58,915 nucleotides of DNA, taken from the NCBI GenBank assembly GCA_947631925.1, contig CANRNE010000013.1:1-58915 (forward strand), in the 5' to 3' direction. The notes under the pieces are model-generated. The model saw only the letters and a list, made by a program, of their open reading frames with translations. It was not told the origin of the DNA and searched no databases. Positions within the stretch are counted from its first letter, which is position 1. The number at the start of each line of letters is the position of its first letter. The DNA comes from an uncultured Clostridia bacterium (GTDB lineage Bacteria; Bacillota; Clostridia; Christensenellales; Borkfalkiaceae). The position numbers and the translations under genes were made by a program. Of this stretch, positions 53,450-58,915 are shown piece by piece.

Positions 53450-54424
53450 ATGAAGAAGATTCTGCTCATCGCAACGGGCGGCACGATTGCGGCAAGGCCG
53501 ACCGAGAGCGGGCTCGCGCCCGTCATCACGCCGCAGGAGCTCCTCTCTTACGTTCCCGAGATTGCAAACGTCGCGGCGGTGGAGGAGGTGCAGCCCTTCC
53601 TCTTGGACAGCACGAACATCTCCCCCGACCACTGGCTGAAGCTCGCCTCCGTCATCGAGGCGCGGTATGCCGACTTCGACGGCTTTGTCGTGACGCACGG
53701 GACGGACACGATGGCGTATACCGCCGCCGCGCTCTCCTATCTCATCGCGGCGTCCCCCAAGCCCATCGTGCTCACGGGCTCGCAGAAGTCCATCTTTCTT
53801 CGGGACACCGACGCGCGGGAGAACCTCGCGGGGGCGTTTTCCTACTGCGCGGACGACGGCGCGCACGGCGTGCACATCGTCTTTGACGGGAAGGTGATTT
53901 TGGGCACCCGCGCCAAGAAGACGCGTACCCGCAGCTACAACGCCTTTTCGAGCATCGACTACCCCGAGGTCGCCATCATCAAGGACGGCAAGCCCTGCTA
54001 CTTTATCCGCGAGGAGGAAACGGGCGGCCCCGTCTTTTCGCACGCGCTCTCGAAAGGGGTATTTGTTCTCAAACTCATACCCGGGCTGAGTTCGGACATC
54101 TTCGACTATCTCGATACGCACGCGGAGGCGCTCGTCATCGAATCCTTCGGCACGGGCGGCCTTCCCGCCTACGGTGGCTGGGAAGAGCGGCTGGCGGCAT
54201 TTTTGAGGCGCGGAAAGACCGTCGTGTTCACCACGCAGGTGGAGCGGGAGGGGAGTGCGCTCGACCGCTATGAAGTGGGCGGAAAGCTCAAGCGGTACGG
54301 CCGCGTGCTCGAGGCGCGCAGCATGACGCTCGAGGCGGCAGTCTGCAAGCTGATGTGGCTCCTCGCGCAAGGGGGCGACCTCGAGGCGCGCTTCTATTCC
54401 CCCGTCGCGCACGACATTCTTTGA
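53450..54424 (+). CDS. ansA: L-asparaginase, type I
   Basis: A 324-aa cytosolic enzyme that hydrolyses asparagine to aspartate and ammonia. It starts MKKILLIATGGTIAARP, with the first catalytic Thr in ATGGTIA and the second triad in THGTDTMAYTA. FGTGGLPAYGGW and the Lys region GSQKSIF fit. No signal peptide, so type I. The HAD gene follows 52 nt downstream, likely co-transcribed. Confidence 0.94.
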   Translation: MKKILLIATGGTIAARPTESGLAPVITPQELLSYVPEIANVAAVEEVQPFLLDSTNISPDHWLKLASVIEARYADFDGFVVTHGTDTMAYTAAALSYLIAASPKPIVLTGSQKSIFLRDTDARENLAGAFSYCADDGAHGVHIVFDGKVILGTRAKKTRTRSYNAFSSIDYPEVAIIKDGKPCYFIREEETGGPVFSHALSKGVFVLKLIPGLSSDIFDYLDTHAEALVIESFGTGGLPAYGGWEERLAAFLRRGKTVVFTTQVEREGSALDRYEVGGKLKRYGRVLEARSMTLEAAVCKLMWLLAQGGDLEARFYSPVAHDIL

Positions 54425-54476
54425 GCTATCGGAGGGTCCATTCTCGGACATGGTACCCTCGTTTTGCGTCTGAAGT

Positions 54477-55154
54477 ATGATAGATACCTTTTTATTCGAC
54501 CTCTACGGCACCCTCGTCGACATCAAAACGGAGGAGGGGAGCGATGCGTTCTGGGAGGAGGTCAGCCCGCTCTTTTGCTTGCCTCCGGAGGCGGCGCGCA
54601 AGGCGTATTTTGCAACCTGTGCGCAATTTTCCGACCCCGAAAGGGAATTTGACCTGCTCGAGGTCTTCTCCGTGCTCTGCCCCGCACCCCCCATGCAAGT
54701 TGCGGAAAGATTTCGCGCGGCGTCCCTTCACAAGCTCCGCCTCTACGACGGGGCGGAAGAACTGCTCTGCGGCCTGAGGACGCGGGGCGCCAAGCTCTAC
54801 CTTCTCTCCAACGCACAGGCATGTTTTACGCGGGCGGAACTTGCAAAATTGGGACTTGTGTCGCGTTTTGACGGCATTTTGCTCTCTTCGGAGATAGGCT
54901 TTAAGAAGCCCGCGCGGCAGTTTTTCGAGGCGGCCTTCCGAAAATTTTCCCTGTCGCCCGCGCAGTGCCTCTACGTGGGAAACGACAGGCGGGACGACGT
55001 CATGGGGGCGCATCGGGCGGGCATGCCCTGTGCGTACATGCAAACCGAGCAATCGGGGCACTATGAAGAGGGCGAGCGCGCCGAAACGGAGGCGCAATCG
55101 ATGGAGGAACTTACCCGTGCGCTCTTTGGCATTGCCGAGGGCGAAAAAACCTAA
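54477..55154 (+). CDS. HAD-superfamily phosphatase (YjjG/PpaX-like)
   Basis: A 225-aa HAD hydrolase. Motif I is FLFDLYGTLVD, motif II LLSNAQ, motif III Lys in GFKKPARQFF and motif IV YVGNDRRDDVMGA. The helical cap places it near YjjG/pyrophosphatase-like enzymes; substrate unknown. No clear ribosome site precedes the ATG at 54477; a degenerate CGGACATGG word lies in the gap (54445-54457). Confidence 0.83.
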   Translation: MIDTFLFDLYGTLVDIKTEEGSDAFWEEVSPLFCLPPEAARKAYFATCAQFSDPEREFDLLEVFSVLCPAPPMQVAERFRAASLHKLRLYDGAEELLCGLRTRGAKLYLLSNAQACFTRAELAKLGLVSRFDGILLSSEIGFKKPARQFFEAAFRKFSLSPAQCLYVGNDRRDDVMGAHRAGMPCAYMQTEQSGHYEEGERAETEAQSMEELTRALFGIAEGEKT

Positions 55155-55171
55155 GAAAGCAGGGAAACGGT

Positions 55172-56755
55172 ATGGATAAAACGGCAGAAAAACAGACGGG
55201 GAAGACGGTCGGACTGCAGATTGTCGGCATCGGCGCGCTCACGGGCGGTTTTGTCGGCGTCGTCGTCACACTCTTCAACTGCCTTGCGGAGATGACGGAG
55301 GCGTTCACGCGGGGATATTATGAATATCTCCTCGAGCATCCCGCCTTTATTCCACTGCTCTTTCTCGCCCTGCTCCTCGGCGCGGTCGTCATCGGAGGCC
55401 TTCTTCGGGCAATCCCGGTGCTGCGCGGGAGCGGATTCCCCCAGACGGAAGGTGCGGCGCAGGGGCTTCTCCGCTTCAAATGGTACAAAATGCTGACGGG
55501 CGCGTTTGCGGCGAGCCTTGTCTGTATCTTTTTCGGGCTGTCCGCGGGCGGCGAGGGGCCGAGTCTGATGATGGGCGGCGCCATCGGGGACGGATTTTCC
55601 ACGATTTTCAGGCGAAATGCCGTCGTCCGCCGCTATCTCATCACGGGCGGCGCCTGCGCGGGCCTCGCAGTCTCCCTGAATGCCCCTCTGACGGGCATCG
55701 TGTTTGCGTATGAGGAGACCCACAAACGGTTCACGCCCGAAGTGTTCGCCTGCTCCTTCACGTCCGTCGTCGTCGCGGTGCTCATCCGCAGCGTGCTTGC
55801 CCCCTGCATCGGGCTGTTTAACCGCCCCCTGCTACATCATTTTGTCCTTGAGGAGACTGCAGTGGACTTTCTTCCGTATGCGCTCCTCGCGGCAGTCATC
55901 GTCTCCGTTGCCGGAATGGGGCTGTATTTTCTCGCCCTGCTCGCAAAAAAACTCTTCAAAAAAATCAAATGCAGGGGACAATTTGCGACCTGGACGGTGC
56001 GCATGCTCATTCCCTTCCTGCTCGCGGGCGTGTGCGGCCTTATCTGCTTTTCGTCGGCGGGCAGCGGCCTCTTATTTCTCGAAGAACTCGGCGGCGGCGC
56101 GGCGGAGCTGAAGACCATTTTCTCCTCGCCCATCTGGGTGACGCTGCTCGTGGCGGTTATTCTGCGCCTCGTGCAGGTTGCCGTCAACCTCGGCGGAGAG
56201 GTTCCTTGCTGTTCGTCCCTTCCCATGTTCGCCCTCGGCGCGGGCATGGGTGCCCTGCTTTCCGTCCTATTCACAAAAATCGGCATGAATCCCGCCTATG
56301 CGGACACCCTCGCCGTCGTGTGCCTCTGCACCTTCTTTGCCGCCGTCGTCAAGGCGCCCTTCACCGCGATTATCATGTCGATGGAGCTCACGGGAAGTTT
56401 CACCTTCCTGCTCCCCGTTGTGCTGGCGGTCGCGGTGAGCTATCTCGTCGGCTTCCTCTTCCGTACCGAGCCCATCTATGAAAAATTCCTCGAAGAGCTC
56501 GTCGAAGAGCACGAACGGGAGAAGATGACCGTCCGCGTGCGCGTGGGCGGCATGATGGCGGGACGGGAGATACGGGACGTGCTCTGGCCGGATTCCGCCC
56601 TCGTGTTGCACGTGCTGCGCGGCGAGGAGGAGTGCATCCCCACGGGCGATTTGCAGCTCGAAGAGGGGGACATCCTCACCCTCGAGGCCCGTCCGCTCGA
56701 CGAACGCGAATACCTCGCGGCGCTCCGCGATACCGTGGGAGAAATTCTTCCGTAA
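55172..56755 (+). CDS. ClC-family chloride channel/antiporter with a C-terminal TrkA-C-like domain
   Basis: A 527-aa ClC protein with about 16-18 membrane helices. Anion-site segments are RGSGFPQTEG (GSGIP type), GGEGPSLMMGG with the gating Glu128, and PFTAIIMSMELTG. The usual GREGP motif reads GGEGP here, losing the Arg/Lys. The C-terminal 80 residues resemble a TrkA-C regulatory domain (GGMMAGREIRDVLW, TGDLQLEEGDILTLEARP). Likely exchanges Cl- for H+. Seventeen nt after the HAD gene. Confidence 0.9.
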   Translation: MDKTAEKQTGKTVGLQIVGIGALTGGFVGVVVTLFNCLAEMTEAFTRGYYEYLLEHPAFIPLLFLALLLGAVVIGGLLRAIPVLRGSGFPQTEGAAQGLLRFKWYKMLTGAFAASLVCIFFGLSAGGEGPSLMMGGAIGDGFSTIFRRNAVVRRYLITGGACAGLAVSLNAPLTGIVFAYEETHKRFTPEVFACSFTSVVVAVLIRSVLAPCIGLFNRPLLHHFVLEETAVDFLPYALLAAVIVSVAGMGLYFLALLAKKLFKKIKCRGQFATWTVRMLIPFLLAGVCGLICFSSAGSGLLFLEELGGGAAELKTIFSSPIWVTLLVAVILRLVQVAVNLGGEVPCCSSLPMFALGAGMGALLSVLFTKIGMNPAYADTLAVVCLCTFFAAVVKAPFTAIIMSMELTGSFTFLLPVVLAVAVSYLVGFLFRTEPIYEKFLEELVEEHEREKMTVRVRVGGMMAGREIRDVLWPDSALVLHVLRGEEECIPTGDLQLEEGDILTLEARPLDEREYLAALRDTVGEILP

Positions 56756-56763
56756 ACGCAGAA

Positions 56764-56799
56764 CCGCCCGCCGAAAGAGTTCGGCGGGCGGCGTTTTTT
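56764..56799 (+). terminator. Strong intrinsic terminator
   Basis: CCGCCCGCCGAA (56764-56775) pairs with TTCGGCGGGCGG (56780-56791); six T follow. It lies between convergent genes. Confidence 0.92.
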
Positions 56800-56814
56800 A
56801 TACCGTTGCGGGAC

Positions 56815-57834
56815 TTATGCCATGAGCGCGTCCGGCGGGAGTTCCATCAGATGACTCACCCGCGTGCGCACAACGAAGCGATATTTCACGCTCTGCGACT
56901 CGAAAAGTACATACAGGGTGCCGTTTTTGAGGCAAATTTCCTCGCTCATGCAGGGCATCGCGAGCGTCTTTTGGGGATTGCCCACGAAGAGAAGGGGAAC
57001 ATTGCTTCCCCCGACGGAGAAAGTCTTGTCCGTCGTTGCCTTGAAGACGTTCTCCGTAACCATGAGGCGAGAGTCGGGCAGGCCATAGGAAGCGGAGAGG
57101 TAGAAGTGGTCGTCCGTCATCTCCATTCCCTGCACCTCGTCGGGCATCGAGAGCACAAAGGAGGGCACCATGTCCGCGATTCCATAGACGGAATCCGCGT
57201 CGAGCGGGTACGCATACGCGAGCGTGTGGCGCGTCTCCCCGTTATATTCGAGGTGGTGAGAGGGGTCGGTCGGGTACTTGTCCGCATGGTAGAATTCCGC
57301 GACGACGAGCATACCGTCATAGACACAGCAGGTGGCGTTTTCGGAGAATCCCGTCTGAAATTTCCCCTCGATTTCCACCTCTGCGCCCCGCGCGTAGGGG
57401 AGATCGAAGAGTTTTTCGAGGGAGACAACGATCACATCCTCCTCGCTCGCGATGTAGGCGTACTTTTCCGAGCAGGCGATGCCCCCGAAGTGGCTCTCGA
57501 TTGTCTGTCCGCCCTCCGTGAGGACGGCATAATCGGCATATCCGTTGTTCTTGTTGCTGATGGTTTTGTCGTTGTGGATGAGATACACGCGGGAGGGTTC
57601 CCCCTCGATGTAGCCGCTCATGGCAAAATCGTACCCCCCGTCGTTTTCGGGAAGGGTGCACAGCCCCTGCGGGGAGATGCCGTCGGAAAGCCCCGGGATG
57701 CGCACCCCGTAGGATGCCGCCCCGTCGAATTCGGGATGCGTCAGGGCAAACCACCAGACGCAGAGAAAGACGAATACGGCGGCAAAGAAGACGCAAAGCA
57801 CAGAGAGCACGGCGTAACTTTTGCGATGTTTCAT
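56815..57834 (-). CDS. Signal-anchored extracellular protein, possibly beta-propeller
   Basis: A 339-aa protein. Residues 7-30 form a signal anchor (SYAVLSVLCVFFAAVFVFLC). The rest is strand-rich with repeated aromatic/acidic turns (YAYIASEEDVIVVSLEKLFD, CCVYDGMLVVAEFYHADKY, HFYLSASYGLPDSR), suggesting a propeller-like fold outside the membrane. It ends PPDALMA. No enzyme motif seen. AGGAGG precedes the ATG and the gene has its own promoter. Confidence 0.72.
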   Translation of the reverse strand: MKHRKSYAVLSVLCVFFAAVFVFLCVWWFALTHPEFDGAASYGVRIPGLSDGISPQGLCTLPENDGGYDFAMSGYIEGEPSRVYLIHNDKTISNKNNGYADYAVLTEGGQTIESHFGGIACSEKYAYIASEEDVIVVSLEKLFDLPYARGAEVEIEGKFQTGFSENATCCVYDGMLVVAEFYHADKYPTDPSHHLEYNGETRHTLAYAYPLDADSVYGIADMVPSFVLSMPDEVQGMEMTDDHFYLSASYGLPDSRLMVTENVFKATTDKTFSVGGSNVPLLFVGNPQKTLAMPCMSEEICLKNGTLYVLFESQSVKYRFVVRTRVSHLMELPPDALMA

Positions 57835-57853
57835 GATTTCCTCCTATAATATT

Positions 57854-57882
57854 ATTGTAACAGAGTACGGGCCGTCTGTCAA
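57854..57882 (-). promoter_or_regulatory. Sigma-A promoter of the signal-anchored gene
   Basis: On the minus strand: TTGACA (57882-57877), 17-bp spacer, TACAAT (57859-57854). Confidence 0.82.
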
Positions 57883-57952
57883 GAAATTTTCAAAGAAAGT
57901 GCATAGACGGGGCAGTTTCGGCGCAACATAACGGCGTAAGGGAGGAAGCGGA

Positions 57953-58549
57953 ATGCAATTTTTCGAGACGCAGACCTATCGCAACCTCGCAAGAGGATTT
58001 GCGGGAGAATGTCAGGCAGGGATGAGATACCAACTCATCGTGAAGGCCGCCATGCAACAGGGGTATGAGACGCTCGCGGATACCATTCGCACCATCGCGA
58101 AGAACGAGACCAATCATGCGAAGGTATTCTTCGAGACCATGCTCGAGTATGCGGGGAGCCGCGAAGACGTCAAAATCGACGCGGAGTTCCCCTTCCACGG
58201 CGGAACCATCGAGGAGAGCCTGCGTTTTGCGGCAATCGACGAACAGGACGAAGCGGAGAACCTGTACCCCGGGTTTCGTCGGATTGCGGAAGAGGAGGGG
58301 TTTGGGCAAATTGCGCTCAAATTCGAACAGGTAGCGAAGGTGGAGGCCAACCATCGGATTATCTTCGAATACCTGCACGAGGCGTTCAAGGACGGCTCCC
58401 TCTACAGTGCGGAACGTCCGATGCTCTGGATCTGCGGCGAGTGCGGATATATGCACACTTCCAAGGAGGCTTGGAACGTATGTCCGCTCTGCGGCGCGTC
58501 TCAGGGAGAAGTTCAGCTGCATCTTCCCTTCAAAAAGGAGAATATATGA
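57953..58549 (+). CDS. rbr: Rubrerythrin
   Basis: A 198-aa peroxide-reducing non-haem iron protein of anaerobes. A ferritin-like diiron domain (residues 1-145) carries paired glutamates/His (GECQAGMRY, KNETNHAKVFFE, KVEANHRIIFEY). The C-terminal rubredoxin-like knuckles are CGECGY and CPLCGA. GGGAGG precedes the ATG. Two tiny ORFs follow without gap. Confidence 0.94.
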   Translation: MQFFETQTYRNLARGFAGECQAGMRYQLIVKAAMQQGYETLADTIRTIAKNETNHAKVFFETMLEYAGSREDVKIDAEFPFHGGTIEESLRFAAIDEQDEAENLYPGFRRIAEEEGFGQIALKFEQVAKVEANHRIIFEYLHEAFKDGSLYSAERPMLWICGECGYMHTSKEAWNVCPLCGASQGEVQLHLPFKKENI

Positions 58550-58647
58550 AAAAGACGAACAAGACGGAAAATGCGCAGACCGCAAAGAATGTGAAGAACA
58601 CGAAGAGCGGTAAGAGCTGCGGAAGAAATTCCAAGGACTGCGGCTGA
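58546..58647 (+). CDS. 33-aa Lys/Asn-rich peptide with two cysteines
   Basis: Begins MKKTNKTENAQT and ends KSCGRNSKDCG. AAGGAG (58536-58540) has good spacing to an ATG overlapping the rubrerythrin stop (ATGA), so it is likely translated. The C-x6-C tail might bind metal or be redox-active. No family recognised. Its link to rubrerythrin suggests a peroxide/iron context (inference). Confidence 0.65.
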   Translation: MKKTNKTENAQTAKNVKNTKSGKSCGRNSKDCG

Positions 58648-58648
58648 C

Positions 58649-58765
58649 ATGAAAAAACGGCAAAAGGGAAGTGAAATGCGCTCGGCATCGGACAGCCTCG
58701 GAAGTTATACGGGCGTGCCCGACGACGGAAGCGAGCGTCCCGTACAGGACGCGGACGACCTTTGA
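58649..58765 (+). CDS. 38-aa small protein ending QDADDL
   Basis: Starts one base after the previous stop codon: MKKRQKGSEMRSASDS, then GSYTGVPDDGSERPVQDADD and L. The basic front and acidic Pro/Gly-rich end look like a short conserved protein rather than random sequence. The ribosome site is weak. A strong terminator follows at once, defining the operon end. Confidence 0.55.
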   Translation: MKKRQKGSEMRSASDSLGSYTGVPDDGSERPVQDADDL

Positions 58766-58770
58766 GCCCC

Positions 58771-58807
58771 GCGGGGAGCGATTTTTCGCTCCCCGCCTAC
58801 GTTTTTT
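58771..58807 (+). terminator. Strong terminator of the rubrerythrin operon
   Basis: GCGGGGAGCG (58771-58780) pairs with CGCTCCCCGC (58787-58796); T6 at 58802. Confidence 0.9.
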
Positions 58808-58810
58808 GCG

Positions 58811-58915
58811 AATATGCTTCGACAGGCTCAGCATGACGATTTTAGAGCGCCACCCCTTCCGTCGCTCTCTTCGTTCGCGCCACCCACCCCTCAAGGGGTG
58901 GGCAAGTGACTTGGC
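58811..58915. repeat. Partial R1 and R3 repeat copies at the window end
   Basis: 58811-58848 matches 46231-46290 (ATATGCTTCGAC...GCTCAGCATGACGATTTTAG); 58849-58912 matches the inverse of 27201-27257. No gene. Confidence 0.75.

Overview
The window looks like chromosome from a GC-rich, spore-forming Clostridia-type Firmicute, possibly a gut Christensenellales-like lineage; that placement is inference from gene content. Sporulation genes are the main evidence: spoVT followed by a YabM-type flippase and a YabN (MazG) gene, a SipL-like SPOCS/LysM protein, and a SpoIVFA-SpoIVFB pair. Veg, EngB next to Lon, dimeric GlyRS and PPDK fit the same assignment. Vegetative promoters are near-consensus (TTGACA, 17 bp, TATAAT), and most genes have AGGAGG-type ribosome sites. 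No rRNA, tRNA, CRISPR array, integrase or transposase gene was recognised.

Layout. 0-2.3 kb: HAD phosphatase, repeat-rich spacer, zinc-ribbon membrane protein. 2.4-8.8 kb: isochorismatase-fold hydrolase, zinc-ribbon/proline-rich protein, then leftward glyQS, D-lactate dehydrogenase and a PAP2 phosphatase, divergent from glnS. 8.8-17.4 kb: CvpA-like membrane protein, a tandem pair of small helix-rich/TM proteins, uvrB, a 5'-nucleotidase-like HAD protein, uvrA, an aminotransferase. 17.4-27.1 kb: spoVT-yabM-mazG-dusB, then gyrB, gyrA and leftward veg. 27.4-33.0 kb: SPOCS/LysM protein, ispE and three envelope proteins, a phosphotransferase-like kinase. 33.1-35.4 kb: AT-rich accessory island with a WYL-type regulator facing a two-gene operon, followed by repeats. 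35.4-43.8 kb: cysteine desulfurase, spoIVFA-spoIVFB, rsmA, alpha/beta hydrolase, SecB-like protein, lon, engB. 43.8-49.7 kb: MgtC-like protein and cation/proton antiporter (leftward), repeats, ppdK with a duplicated 3' tail. 49.8-58.8 kb: TGS-kinase, upp, RadC, asparaginase, HAD phosphatase, ClC channel, an unknown secreted-domain protein, and rubrerythrin with two tiny co-transcribed ORFs. The window starts and ends in copies of an extragenic repeat family.

How genes work together. UvrA/UvrB serve excision repair. GyrA/GyrB set supercoiling. Lon, EngB, RsmA, DusB, GlyRS and GlnRS serve protein quality, ribosome assembly and translation. SpoVT, SpoIVFA/FB and the SPOCS protein serve endospore formation, and the last two have sigma-E-like promoter candidates upstream. 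PPDK, D-LDH, asparaginase and Upp are central-metabolism enzymes.

Most notable observations: (1) six genes whose -10 box lies only 6-7 nt before the start codon, implying leaderless mRNAs alongside Shine-Dalgarno genes; (2) the WYL island, with divergent promoters and a three-half-site operator; (3) a 17-bp alternating pyrimidine-purine spacer in the gyrB promoter; (4) a short asymmetric word, CGGACATGGGTG, repeated far beyond chance; (5) a ppdK 3' tail duplicated with only synonymous differences; (6) spoVT with its ribosome site inside a terminator-like hairpin whose loop holds a sigma-G-like -10; (7) structured repeats with compensatory base changes. No computation was run; all positions were read by eye.
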